The position numbers and the translations under genes were made by a program. The notes below the pieces were generated by a model that saw only the letters and a list, made by a program, of their open reading frames with translations, ran no database searches and was not told where the DNA came from. A stretch of 64,000 nucleotides of DNA, taken from the NCBI GenBank assembly GCA_016699675.1, contig CP064985.1, positions 992,001-1,056,000 on the forward strand. Reading direction: 5' to 3'. Shown piece by piece: positions 44,227 to 52,984 of the stretch (the stretch's first letter is position 1; every line of letters starts with the position of its first letter). Source of the DNA: Austwickia sp. GTDB taxonomy: Bacteria; Actinomycetota; Actinomycetes; Actinomycetales; Dermatophilaceae.

Positions 44227-44868
44227 TCAGCGGTAGAACGTGAAGATCCGACCTTCCTCCGGGCGCGCGTCCTCGGGCAGCGCCGCCGCCGGGTCGGCGA
44301 CCAGCCGTTCGACGCCGACGCGCATGACCGTGCCCTCGACCTGCTCGCACAGCGCGACCTGCTCGAACCCCGCCTCGTCGAACCACCCGCGGATGTCCGG
44401 CCCGAGGTCGGGCTCCTGAGCGCCGCGCGTCCAGATCACGGTGGCCCCCGGCGCACACAGGGTGCGCCCCACGTGGATGAGCCGCCGGATGTCCCGCGCG
44501 GTGATGTTGCCCATGATTCCCGACAGCAGAAGCAGGTCGGCGGGCCGGAGGCCGTCGTACGCCGTGAGTTCGCCGGCGTCGCTACGACGTACGACGATCC
44601 GCCCCGCGCAGCCGAGCCGCTCGATCTCGGCCTCGGCGACGGCACAGATGGCCTGATCGATCTCGACGAGGGCGCCGGTCACCCGCTCGCGGTCGTCCCG
44701 GCCGGCGAGCACGCCGAGGAGGTCGCGGCCCTCCCCGGCGCAGACGCTCACGACCTGCACGGCCGCCGGCGCGGTCCGGTCGAGGACCGCCGCGATCTGG
44801 GCCTGCACCTCGCGCAGGCGAGCGGACAGGGCCGAGGTCGGGTCGTCGTACTCCGTGTGCCAGGCCAC
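44227..44868 (-). CDS. SAM-dependent methyltransferase (class I)
   Basis: A 213-residue Rossmann-fold methyltransferase. Motif I is VVSVCAGEGRDLLGVLAGRDD, an acidic residue ends the next strand (GALVEID), and LRPADLLLLSGIMGNI is the motif IV region. The opening AWHTEYDDPTSALSARLREVQ is shared with a family of actinobacterial methyltransferases. GTG 44868 is the first start in frame; the preceding codons (LRDY) also look family-like, so the true start may be a little upstream on a non-standard codon. It lies about 100 bp after the class-V aminotransferase gene on the same strand. Substrate unknown. Confidence 0.78.
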   Translation of the reverse strand: MAWHTEYDDPTSALSARLREVQAQIAAVLDRTAPAAVQVVSVCAGEGRDLLGVLAGRDDRERVTGALVEIDQAICAVAEAEIERLGCAGRIVVRRSDAGELTAYDGLRPADLLLLSGIMGNITARDIRRLIHVGRTLCAPGATVIWTRGAQEPDLGPDIRGWFDEAGFEQVALCEQVEGTVMRVGVERLVADPAAALPEDARPEEGRIFTFYR

Positions 44869-44968
44869 GTAGTCGCGCAGCCGCGGGGACTCGGCGGTGC
44901 CGCCGTCGTCGGGGCACCCGTCGCCGATGAGGTGCCGTCCGACGCCATGGCCGAACTCTGCTCCGAGG

Positions 44969-46785
44969 TCATGGGCAGGAGCCTGTCAGACCCAGGCAGA
45001 CCGCGGGGAGCTCGAACCAGCGCAGGTGTTCGAACTCCGCGGAGGCGTCCGGCACTCCCCACCCCGAGGCGTCCCGCGACGGGTCGTCGGCCAGCGCGGC
45101 GAAGAGGGCGCGGGCCTCGTCGAGGTACCCCGTCAGGGCCCGCTCCGGCGCCGTCACGTGCTGGGCCGGATAGGTCAGCCGGCCCTCCTCCCAGTCGAGC
45201 ATCGACAGCCGCAGCGGCGGCTCCACGGCGCCGTCGCGGTGGTGCCAGCGCCCGGTCGCCGGGTCGAAGCGGTAGTCCGGCAGGAGCCGCCAGCCCTGCT
45301 CGGCCACCAGCTCGACCGCCGCGATGACGTAGTCGACGACCCGCTCGGAGACGAAGTAGTTGAAGTTCACCCGCACCCAGCCCGGCTTGATGCCCTCGCA
45401 GCCCCCGGTGATCTCCGCCTCGAACTCCTTGGACGCCGCGAGGTCGATGCCGAGCAGGCGGTGCCCGTACGGCCCCGCGCACGAACACCCGCCCCTCGAC
45501 TGGATCCCGAACAGGTCATTGAGCAGCGCGACCACGAAGTTGTGGTGCAGGTATTTGCCGCTGGGCGTCTTGACCACGAACGACGTGATCGAGAGCCGCT
45601 GGGCGTCGAGGTTGCCGAGGATCTCGATGGCCGGGTGCGCCGTCCACGCCGCCACCGCCCGGCGCAGGTAGTAGTCCTCGAAGGCGCGGATCACGTCCAC
45701 GCCGACGGCCCGCTTCAGCGCGAACACCAGCCCGGCGCGGATCGACTCGACGATCGCGGGGGTGCCGCCCTCCTCCCGATGCACGACGTCGGGTAGGTAG
45801 CTGTGGTCCACCGGGTTGACGTAGGCCACGGTGCCGCCGCCCGGCACGTCGGGGATGCGGTTGCGGCACAGCTCCCGACGTACGACGAGAACGCCCGGCG
45901 TGCTCGGGCCGCCCACGAACTTGTGCGGGGAGAGGAACACCGCGTCCAGATAGGCGTCGGCCGCAGCGTCAGTTCCGGTGGGGTGCATGTCGATGGCGAC
46001 GTACGGCGCCGCGGCCGCGTAGTCCCAGAAGGACAGGGCGCCGTGGCGGTGCAGGAGCGCGGCCACGGCCGCGATGTCGGTCATGATTCCCGTGACATTG
46101 GAGGCCGCCGAGAAGGAGCCGATCTTCAGCGGCCGGTCGGCGTACTCGACCAGCCGCGCCTCCAGCTCGGCCAGGTCGACGTGCCCGTTGCGGTCCTCGC
46201 GGATCTCGATGACGTCGGCGATCGACTCGCGCCAGGGCAGCTCGTTGCTGTGATGCTCGTACGGCCCGATGAACACGACGGGCCGCTGCTCAGCCGGGAT
46301 GTGCGTGCTGAGCGCGTGGGCGTCCTCCAACGTGAGGGGATCCGGATCCCGAGGATCCCGACCAGCTTGTCGATGGCCGCGGTCGAGCCCGCACCGCAGA
46401 AGATCACCGCGTCGCCCGCCTCCGCCCCCACGCAGTCGGCGATGATCGCGCGCGCGTCCTCGCGCAGGCGCGTCGTCTGCAGGCCGGTGCCGGAGGACTC
46501 GGTGTGGGTGTTGGCGTACGACGGCAGGACGGCGCCCCGGATGAAGTCCTCGATGAAGGTCAGGGCGCGACCCGAGGCGGTGTAGTCGGCGTAGGTCACC
46601 CGGCGCGGGCCGTAGGGGCCGGTCATCACCAGGTCATCGCCGATGACGGCCTCGCGGATGGTTCGCAGCAGCGGGCTCTCCGGAGGCCTCGGCGCGGGTG
46701 TTCGCGCGGGCCCCGCGGGCCCGGGCGCGGGGGTTGGCGCGGTCCCCGGGGCAGGCGTGGGCAGCGGCACAGCGGTGCTGGTCAT
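44969..46785 (-). pseudogene. Class V PLP aminotransferase / cysteine desulfurase-like gene with a frameshift
   Basis: Two reading frames together make one protein of about 600 residues. The first (46785 to about 46345) encodes a Pro/Ala-rich start, then VTYADYTASGRALTFIEDFIRG and NTHTESSGTGLQTTRLREDAR and AVIFCGAGSTAAIDKLVGILGIRIP. The second (from about 46335 to 44969) continues with LEDAHALSTHIPAEQRPVVFIGPYEHHSNELPWRES, the PLP Lys in FLSPHKFVGGPSTPG, and VRVNFNYFVSERVVDYVIAAVEL. The break falls in GGGATCCGGATCCCGAGGATCCC, which has three GGATCC copies, so a slippage or small deletion there is likely. It may be a pseudogene or a sequencing error; the rest shows no decay. Confidence 0.82.
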
Positions 46786-46842
46786 GTCTCCACGGTGCGG
46801 CCGGCCTCCGGCAGGGACAAGACCAGCTTGTTTGTCGATGAA

Positions 46843-46888
46843 ATAACGTTGGATTAAGTGATCGAGTTAGCGCTTAACCCAACGTTAT
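46843..46888. promoter_or_regulatory. Long inverted repeat in the divergent promoter of the aminotransferase and pyrophosphorylase genes
   Basis: ATAACGTTGGATTAAG (46843-46858) and CTTAACCCAACGTTAT (46873-46888) are inverted with 15 of 16 matching positions, separated by 14 bp. This is an AT-rich island in GC-rich DNA, 39 bp upstream of the pyrophosphorylase ATG (46928) and 57 bp upstream of the aminotransferase start (46785). It looks like an operator for a dimeric or tetrameric regulator acting on one or both genes. Confidence 0.65.
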
Positions 46889-46927
46889 CGAAGGGACGTT
46901 TACGCCGGTGACTACTAGGCTGGCGCC

Positions 46928-48307
46928 ATGAGTGCGGAGGGCTTGGCGGGCGCGCAATCGAAGATGGCCGAGGCCGGAGTGAGCCAGGAGGCGATCGACG
47001 TCTTCAGCCACTACTACGGCGAACTCGAGGGGGGCGCGACCGGCCTCATCGCCGAGTCGGACATCGACCCCTTACCCCAACCCACCAGGCTCGCGGACAT
47101 CGAGGTCAGCGACGAGCAGGCCCGCGAGGCCCTCGGCAAGACGGTCATCCTCAAGCTCAACGGCGGCCTCGGCACGTCCATGGGCATGGAGCAGGCCAAG
47201 TCGCTGCTGCCGGTCCGGGAGGGCGCGAGCTTCCTCGACCTCATCTGCCAACAGGTGCGCTCGGCCCGCACGACGTACGGCGCGCGCCTCCCGCTCATCT
47301 TCATGAACAGCTTCCGCACGTCCACGGACACGCTGGCGGCCTTGGCCGCGCATTCGGACATCGCCACCGACGGCGTACCGCTGGACTTCGTCCAGAACCA
47401 GGAACCCAAGCTGCGCACCGACGACCTGACGCCGGTGGAGTGGCCGGCGGACCCCAGCCTCGAATGGTGCCCCCCGGGGCACGGCGACCTCTACACGGCG
47501 CTGCTCGCGTCGGGGCTGCTGCGCTCCCTGGTGGACCAGGGCTACCGCTACGCCACGGTCAGCAACTCGGACAACCTCGGCGCGGTGCCGGACGCGCGGA
47601 TTGCGGGCTGGTTCGCGCAGTCCGGGGCGCCGTACGCCGTGGAGGTCTGCCGTCGGACGGCGGCGGATCGCAAGGGGGGCCACCTCGCCGTACGGCGTAG
47701 CGACCAGCGGATCATCCTGCGCGAGAGCGCCCAGACCGCCAGCGAGGACATGGCGTCGTTCACGGACGAGGCCCGGCACGCCTTCTTCAACACCAACAGC
47801 CTGTGGTTCGACCTGGAACAGGTCCTCGCGGTGCTCACCGAGCGGGGCGGGGTCCTCGGCCTGCCGCTGATCCGCAACGTCAAGACCGTGGACCCCACCG
47901 ACCCGGGCTCGCCCGAGGTGTTCCAGATCGAGACGGCGATGGGCGCGGCCGTCGAGGTCTTCGAGGGAGCCCTGGCCCTGGAGGTCGGGCGGGACCGGTT
48001 CCTGCCTGTGAAGACCACCAACGACCTGCTCCTGCTGCGCTCGGACGTCTACGACGTGACCGCTGACGGCGCCGTGCAGCGGATTGCCCGGGCCGAGCCG
48101 CTCATCGACCTCGACTCCCGCTACTACAAGCGGATCGCCGACTTCGAGGCGCGCTTCGCCCAGGGCGCGCCGTCGCTGCGCGGCTGCACGTCGCTGACCG
48201 TCGAGGGGGACTGGACGTTCGGCTCCGGCGTCGTCTGCGAGGGCGAGGTGGAGCTGGAGGACGCGGGCGAGCCGCGCACCGTAGCGACAGGCTCGGTGCT
48301 GAGGTAG
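46928..48307 (+). CDS. UTP--glucose-1-phosphate uridylyltransferase, eukaryote-type UDPGP family
   Basis: A 459-residue nucleotidyltransferase that makes UDP-glucose (or a related UDP-sugar) from UTP and sugar-1-phosphate. The nucleotide-binding loop is VILKLNGGLGTSMGMEQAKSLLPVR; other family segments are FMNSFRTSTDT, FVQNQEPKL, WCPPGHGDLYTALLASGLL, ATVSNSDNLGAVPD and FFNTNSLWFDL. This is the eukaryote-like family, distinct from GalU. The start is 39 bp after the long inverted repeat. The SanA-like gene starts 6 bp after the stop, so the two form an operon, possibly for envelope polysaccharide. Confidence 0.92.
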   Translation: MSAEGLAGAQSKMAEAGVSQEAIDVFSHYYGELEGGATGLIAESDIDPLPQPTRLADIEVSDEQAREALGKTVILKLNGGLGTSMGMEQAKSLLPVREGASFLDLICQQVRSARTTYGARLPLIFMNSFRTSTDTLAALAAHSDIATDGVPLDFVQNQEPKLRTDDLTPVEWPADPSLEWCPPGHGDLYTALLASGLLRSLVDQGYRYATVSNSDNLGAVPDARIAGWFAQSGAPYAVEVCRRTAADRKGGHLAVRRSDQRIILRESAQTASEDMASFTDEARHAFFNTNSLWFDLEQVLAVLTERGGVLGLPLIRNVKTVDPTDPGSPEVFQIETAMGAAVEVFEGALALEVGRDRFLPVKTTNDLLLLRSDVYDVTADGAVQRIARAEPLIDLDSRYYKRIADFEARFAQGAPSLRGCTSLTVEGDWTFGSGVVCEGEVELEDAGEPRTVATGSVLR

Positions 48308-48313
48308 GTCGCC

Positions 48314-48994
48314 GTGCGGCGTCTCGCCGGCCGTCACTGGCTTCGCCGCGGGGCGTGGGCGGCGGGCCTTGGCGTCGTCGCGGTCGCGGCCGCCGTCGCG
48401 GGTTCCGGCGCCTGGGTGAGCTCGTCCGCCGCCGGCCGGACGTACGACGTGGCCTCGGTGCCCGCCAAGGACGTGGCGCTCGTCCTCGGCGCCGGTCTGA
48501 GGGCCGACGGCACTCCCACCCCGTACCTCGCCGCGCGCCTGGACCTGGCCCGGGACCTCTACGCCCGCGGCGCCGTCAAGGTCGTCCTCGTCTCCGGCGA
48601 CAACCGCAGCGAGGCGTACGACGAGCCCACCGCCATGCGCACCTACCTGATCGACGCGGGGGTGCCCGCCGACCGCGTGGTCGCCGACTTCGCGGGGCTG
48701 GCTACCCATGACTCGTGTTACCGGGCCCAGAGAGTTTTCGGAGTGCGGTCCGCGATCGTTGCGTCACAGAGTTATCACGTTCTGCGGGCCCTTGCTGTCT
48801 GCCGGGCCTTGGGGCTGGACGCTGTCGGAGTGGGCGACGAGTCCGGGCGCGCGAGCGCCGCGACGTGGGCGGCGGGGGAACAACGCGAGACACTGGCAGC
48901 CGTGAAGGCCGCGTGGGATGTCACCACCCATCGCACTCCCCTCCTGGGGGCACCCGAGCCGGGAATCCTCGACGCCCTGCGCGACCAGCACTGA
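48314..48994 (+). CDS. SanA/YdcF family membrane protein (DUF218)
   Basis: A 226-residue protein with one N-terminal membrane anchor (RGAWAAGLGVVAVAAAVAGSGAWV) and an external DUF218 domain. It shows KDVALVLGAGLRADGTPTPYLAARLDLARDLYARGAVKVVLVSGDN, EPTAMRTYLIDAGVPADRVVADFAGLATHDSCYRAQ and AIVASQSYHVLRALAVCRALGLDAVGV, the usual SanA/ElyC signature. Relatives affect envelope integrity and vancomycin sensitivity. GTG start at 48314, 6 bp after the pyrophosphorylase stop. Confidence 0.9.
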   Translation: MRRLAGRHWLRRGAWAAGLGVVAVAAAVAGSGAWVSSSAAGRTYDVASVPAKDVALVLGAGLRADGTPTPYLAARLDLARDLYARGAVKVVLVSGDNRSEAYDEPTAMRTYLIDAGVPADRVVADFAGLATHDSCYRAQRVFGVRSAIVASQSYHVLRALAVCRALGLDAVGVGDESGRASAATWAAGEQRETLAAVKAAWDVTTHRTPLLGAPEPGILDALRDQH

Positions 48995-49028
48995 TCGACT
49001 CTGGACATTTGTTTGATCGATAGGAGTT

Positions 49029-49063
49029 GGACGTCCGACCATATGTCTACCGGGCGTCCGACC
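49029..49063. promoter_or_regulatory. Direct repeat upstream of the NFTQS protein gene
   Basis: GGACGTCCGACC (49029-49040) and GGGCGTCCGACC (49052-49063) are direct repeats 23 bp apart, about two helical turns, which suits an activator or response-regulator site. Further down, TGCGTttcACGCA (49184-49196) is a short inverted repeat. Both lie in the 289-bp interval 48995-49283, which has lower GC than its surroundings and no gene. Confidence 0.45.
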
Positions 49064-49283
49064 TAACGCAAAGTTACCCCCTAGTTCAGGTCGAACGAAC
49101 GTCAAGCTCGCGTCTGGATATCGCTGTCAGGCTCCGAACCTCGTCTCGGGCCGGTGCATTGCGAACGCCGAAGGGGTACTCTCTGCGTTTCACGCAAACT
49201 TCATCACAGGCCTACTCCGGCTTTAACGCACGGTCGATTGTCTTGGTCGCGACATCAAGACCAGTTAGCCAGGAGGAATCCCG

Positions 49284-49718
49284 ATGTTCCGCACCCGCAC
49301 CGCCATCGCCACCGCCACGCTCAGCCTCGCCGTCGTCGGCGGGTTCGGCGCCACCGCTCAGGCCGCCCCGCTCGCGGAGAACTTCACGCAGAGCAACTTC
49401 ACCCAGTCGAACTTCACGCAGTCGAACTTCACGCAGTCGAACTTCACGCAGTCGAACTTCACGCAGTCCAACTTCACGCAGTCGAACTTCACCCAGAGCA
49501 ACTTCACGCAGTCCAACTTCACCCAGTCCAACTTCACCCAGTCCAACTTCACCCAGTCCAACTTCACCCAGTCCAACTTCACGCAGTCCAACTTCACGCA
49601 GTCCAACTTCACGCAGTCCAACTTCACGCAGTCCAACTTCACCCAGTCCAACTTCACGCAGAGCAACTTCACGCAGTCCGTGCTGCCGGCGTGGGCCAGC
49701 GCAGGGCTGCTCGGCTGA
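49284..49718 (+). CDS. Secreted pentapeptide-repeat protein made of 20 identical NFTQS units
   Basis: A 144-residue protein with a signal peptide (TAIATATLSLAVVGGFGATAQA, cleavage after AQA, about residue 27), then exactly twenty NFTQS units (residues 33-132) and a short tail (VLPAWASAGLLG). The register SNFTQ fits the pentapeptide-repeat consensus (small, Asn/Asp, Leu/Phe, Ser/Thr, any), with Phe as the inward central residue, so a right-handed quadrilateral beta-helix of five coils is expected. The DNA repeat is 15 bp (49380-49679), with synonymous differences such as ACG/ACC and TCG/TCC/AGC between units, so the protein sequence seems conserved against drift. A strong ribosome site, AGGAGG, precedes the ATG. 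Function unknown; an adhesin, wall or DNA-mimic role would be speculation. Confidence 0.85.
   Translation: MFRTRTAIATATLSLAVVGGFGATAQAAPLAENFTQSNFTQSNFTQSNFTQSNFTQSNFTQSNFTQSNFTQSNFTQSNFTQSNFTQSNFTQSNFTQSNFTQSNFTQSNFTQSNFTQSNFTQSNFTQSNFTQSVLPAWASAGLLG
49380..49679 (+). repeat. 15-bp tandem repeat, 20 units, coding
   Basis: Twenty units of AACTTCAC(G/C)CAG(TCG/TCC/AGC). All changes are synonymous and the total is exactly 300 bp. Adjacent units share the same variants in short runs (ACGCAGTCG early, ACCCAGTCC in the middle), consistent with local expansion by slippage. Confidence 0.95.
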
Positions 49719-49728
49719 CCGCGGCCGG

Positions 49729-50721
49729 CTAGACCATCGCCGGCAGCCAGCCGATGAACTCCGCTCCGCTGCCGCGCCCGCTGCTGCGCGCGACGAGTTC
49801 ACCGCCGTGCGCCCGAACGATTTCGCGGGCAATGGTGAGGCCGATGCCGGAACCCGTTTCCCCCCGATTTTCGCGCCGACCGGCCACCCGATAAAAGCGC
49901 TCGAAGATCCGCTCCAGATCGGCGGGATCGATCCCCTCGCCGCTGTCTCGGATCGAAAACCAGGTCCACCGCCCCGACCGGCCGACGCGCACGGTGATCG
50001 TGCCGCCGGAAGTCGTCGCCCGCACCGCATTGCCGACCAGGTTGCGCACGACCTGCGAGAGGCGATCGGGGTCGACGTACACCGGCACCAACTCCGAACC
50101 CGGCCGCACGTCGATCCGTAGCCCCGCGTCCTCCACCTGGGGGCGGAGGCGTTCGGTGGCCGAGACCACGACCCCGCGCAGGTCGAACAGGAGGGGACGC
50201 AGCTCGAGGCGGCCCTCCTCCGCGCGGGAGAGGGCGGACAGGTCGTCGGACAGGCGCCTCAGTCGGCGTACCTCGTCGGTGACGTGACCGAGTTCCTCGG
50301 CGTCCACCGGGATGATGCCGTCCATCATCCCCTCGACGTACCCGTCGATGATCGTCAGCGGCGTCCGCATCTCGTGGGCGACCTCGCCCAACAGCCGGCG
50401 CCGACGGGTTTCGGTGTCCGCGAGGGCGCCTCGCAGCCGGTTGAGATCGGTCACCAGCCCACCCAGGCTGCCGTACACCGTCGGCAGCGGTTCGTCGTAA
50501 TCGCCGGCACCGAGGGTGGCGGCGGCATCGCGAAGGCGGGTGAGCGGCAGGATCAGGCGGTACGCCGCCGCGCAGGCGGCCGCCAGGGCCACGACGCCAC
50601 CGGCAGCCGCCCCCACCCACCAGGGGGCATCGGTCAGGCGGATGACGCCCAGCGTGACCCCGAGCGCGACGAACGCGACCGCGGCGTGTGAGCCGACCGA
50701 GCGCAGGTACATGCGCTTCAT
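49729..50721 (-). CDS. Sensor histidine kinase
   Basis: A 330-residue membrane kinase. Two N-terminal helices (AAVAFVALGVTLGVIRL and WWVGAAAGGVVALAAACAAAYRLIL) are close together, so the sensor has almost no outside domain and may sense the membrane. A HAMP-like linker follows, then the H-box LLGEVAHEMRTPLTIIDGYVEGMMDG (phosphorylated His), N-box LVGNAVRAT, G1 RDSGEGID, F-box FERFYR and G2 GSGIGLTIAREIV. It sits downstream of its response regulator, stop-to-start gap 96 bp. Partner: the protein at 50818-51612. Confidence 0.93.
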   Translation of the reverse strand: MKRMYLRSVGSHAAVAFVALGVTLGVIRLTDAPWWVGAAAGGVVALAAACAAAYRLILPLTRLRDAAATLGAGDYDEPLPTVYGSLGGLVTDLNRLRGALADTETRRRRLLGEVAHEMRTPLTIIDGYVEGMMDGIIPVDAEELGHVTDEVRRLRRLSDDLSALSRAEEGRLELRPLLFDLRGVVVSATERLRPQVEDAGLRIDVRPGSELVPVYVDPDRLSQVVRNLVGNAVRATTSGGTITVRVGRSGRWTWFSIRDSGEGIDPADLERIFERFYRVAGRRENRGETGSGIGLTIAREIVRAHGGELVARSSGRGSGAEFIGWLPAMV

Positions 50722-50817
50722 GCCGTCACCGGCTGGGCAGCGGCGGAGCAGCCTGACGGACCCCGGACCCGCCGTTCAGCGCGGCACCACCGCCGGCGCC
50801 CGTGGCCGGGTCACCGG

Positions 50818-51612
50818 TCACCACTGCGGGGCCGGCGACCCCACCCGACTACCCATCCCCCCGCCGGCCGTGCGCTCACCACCGCCGCCCGGCCCGGCAC
50901 CGGGTTGCAGCAGGAACTTGTAACCCACCCCGCGCACCGTGCCGATGATGCGCGGGCGCGCGGCGTCGTCGCGCAGCACCCGCCGGATGTTGCGGACGTG
51001 CACGTCGACGACGCGTTCGTCGCCGTAGAAGTCGTAGCCCCAGACCCGCTCCAGCAGTTGGGCGCGGGAGAACACCCGCCCGCAGTCCTCGGCCAAGGCC
51101 CACAGGAGGTCGAACTCCAGCGTCGAGAGGGGCACCTCCCGGCCCTCGACGTGGATCTCCCGGCTGCGCGAGTCGATGATCAATCCGGGGAAGCGTCGCA
51201 GCTCATCGGGGTCGACGGCGCTGGCCGGACTCGAGCCGCGCATCGAGGGGTCGCGGCGCAGGACCGTGTTGACGCGGGCCACGACCTCCCGGGGGCTGAA
51301 CGGCTTCGTGACGTAGTCGTCCGCGCCGATCGTCAGACCCACGAGCTTGTCCAGCTCCTCGCTGCGGGCGGTGACTAGGATCACATAGACGTCGCTGACG
51401 GCCCGGATTCGGCGGAGGACCTCCATGCCGTCGATGTCCGGCAGCCCGACGTCGAGGAGGATGAGCACCGGCGCGGCCCGAGCGACCACCGCCAGGGATT
51501 CCGCCCCGGAGCCGGCTTCCTCGACCGCGAAACCGTCCGCCTCGAGGTAGGCCCGGAGAACCCGACGAATCTGCGCTTCGTCATCGACGACGAGTATCCG
51601 TCTGCGCTGCAT
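50818..51612 (-). CDS. OmpR-family response regulator
   Basis: A 264-residue two-component regulator. The receiver domain is ILVVDDEAQIRRVLRAYLEADGF, with the phosphorylated Asp in LILLDVGLPDIDGMEVL, Thr in ILVTARSEE and Lys in DDYVTKPFSPREVVARV. The DNA-binding winged helix ends GRVFSRAQLLERVWGYDFYGDERVVDVHVRNIRRVLRDD and IIGTVRGVGYKF. ATG 51612 (MQRRRILVVDDE) is used; the frame extends to 51708. The C-terminus has 25 Gly-rich extra residues. It is transcribed first and followed by its kinase. Confidence 0.94.
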   Translation of the reverse strand: MQRRRILVVDDEAQIRRVLRAYLEADGFAVEEAGSGAESLAVVARAAPVLILLDVGLPDIDGMEVLRRIRAVSDVYVILVTARSEELDKLVGLTIGADDYVTKPFSPREVVARVNTVLRRDPSMRGSSPASAVDPDELRRFPGLIIDSRSREIHVEGREVPLSTLEFDLLWALAEDCGRVFSRAQLLERVWGYDFYGDERVVDVHVRNIRRVLRDDAARPRIIGTVRGVGYKFLLQPGAGPGGGGERTAGGGMGSRVGSPAPQW

Positions 51613-51854
51613 AGCCCGTCTCCAGCCCTTGAACTCCCACCCCGCGGGCGGTACGCCCGTTGTCCCCTGCCGGGCCGCATGGCGGCGGGCGCGGGCCGGC
51701 ACACGCACGGCTGCACATCATCGTGAGTGAACGCGAGTTCCCTTGTTGATCAACGCAGTACGCCGCACGTATGGCCGTCACCATTGTGGGTCGTCCGACC
51801 CTGCCGTGGCACCCCCGACGCGCGGAGCGGAACGCTTGGTCGCACCGGCGGGCC

Positions 51855-52937
51855 TCAGAGCCAGTCGCGCCGCTTGAACACGACGTACAGCCCGAGCGAA
51901 CCGATGACGACCAGCGCCACGCTCTGCCAGAGCCCCGAGACCTCCTGAAAGCCGGGGTACGGCACGTTTTGCCCGAACCATCCGGTCACCGCCGTAGGGA
52001 CGGCGATGATGGCCGCCCACGCGGCCAGCTTCTTCATCACCGTGTTGAGCCGCGCGTCCTGCAGCGACAGGTTGGTCTCGAAGAGCGAAGTCACCATGTC
52101 GCGCAGCGACTCGGTCCACTCGGCGGCGCGCAGGACGTGGTCGTACAGGTCGTCGTACCACGGCCGCAGCAGCGCCTCGGCCGGCGCGTTGCGCTCGGCC
52201 TCGGGGAGCGCGGTGCGATGCCGCAGGACGCCGTTGACCAGCTCCCGCATGGGCAGCACCACGCGGCGGAGCTCGACGAGTTCCTTGCGGATCCGGTACG
52301 TCGACCGCTGCACCTGCGCGGTGCGGACGTCGGTGTCGAACAGGACGTCCTCGATGGCCTCGACGGCGTCGTCGAGCTGCTGGATCGTGTCGAAGTGGCT
52401 GTCCACCACGGCATCGAGGAGACCGTGCAGAAGGGCCCCCATTCCGTCGCCGCCGGTGTCCTCGATGAGTGCGGCGTTGTCGTCCCACCGAGCGGTCACC
52501 TCGGCCATGTCGAAGCGCTCGTCGGGCCGGATCGTCACGAGGGCCCGCGGCAGGGCAAACACGCTGATCTTGGCCAGTTCGAGGCGTGACTCGTGCGCGC
52601 CGGCGAAGGCGCCGTCGGACGGCGGGGTGAGCGAGGTGGCGTACATGGTCAGGAAGACCCGGTCGCCGTGCCGGATGGCCTTGGGGCGTTCCCGGTGCGC
52701 GAGGGTGGCGTCGACGGCCTGCGGCGTCATCCCCAGCTCCTCGGCGAGCTGAGCCAGCATTTGCGGATCCGGCGCGACCAGGTCCACCCAGGCCAGGCTG
52801 TCGGGCTCGGCAAGGTGGACGTCGAGCTGCCCAAGGAGGAAGTCCTCCTCGGCCAGCCGGCCATGGCGCCACAGCCGGGCGCGCGCCGCAGCCCGGGCGG
52901 AGGGCCCGGGCTGCGCGGTGGGAGGGGATTCGCTCAC
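51855..52937 (-). CDS. corA: CorA-like divalent cation transporter with a GQN motif
   Basis: A 360-residue CorA-family Mg2+/Co2+ channel. The cytoplasmic domain includes WVDLVAPDPQMLAQLAEELGMTPQAVDATLAHRERPKAI and DTIQQLDDAVEAIEDVLF; the stalk helix is followed by two C-terminal membrane helices (AAWAAIIAVPTAVTGWFGQN and ALVVIGSLGLYVVFKRRDWL). The loop motif after the first helix is GQN (WFGQNVPYPG) instead of the canonical GMN, which forms the selectivity filter. GTG 52937 (VSESPPTAQPG) is the likely start; the open frame continues upstream into the PspC gene. Confidence 0.88.
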   Translation of the reverse strand: MSESPPTAQPGPSARAAARARLWRHGRLAEEDFLLGQLDVHLAEPDSLAWVDLVAPDPQMLAQLAEELGMTPQAVDATLAHRERPKAIRHGDRVFLTMYATSLTPPSDGAFAGAHESRLELAKISVFALPRALVTIRPDERFDMAEVTARWDDNAALIEDTGGDGMGALLHGLLDAVVDSHFDTIQQLDDAVEAIEDVLFDTDVRTAQVQRSTYRIRKELVELRRVVLPMRELVNGVLRHRTALPEAERNAPAEALLRPWYDDLYDHVLRAAEWTESLRDMVTSLFETNLSLQDARLNTVMKKLAAWAAIIAVPTAVTGWFGQNVPYPGFQEVSGLWQSVALVVIGSLGLYVVFKRRDWL

Positions 52938-52984
52938 GGGGTGATTATTTCCGGTGCCTGCGGCCCAGCTCCCCGAGGTGGCCC

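Noticed and set aside
44969..46785. Programmed ribosomal frameshift in the class-V aminotransferase gene
   Set aside because: No slippery heptamer and no family precedent known to me; the GGATCC cluster makes an indel more likely.
49380..49679. CRISPR or non-coding satellite
   Set aside because: The 15-bp units are contiguous, in frame, with synonymous changes only, and follow a signal peptide and a strong ribosome site.
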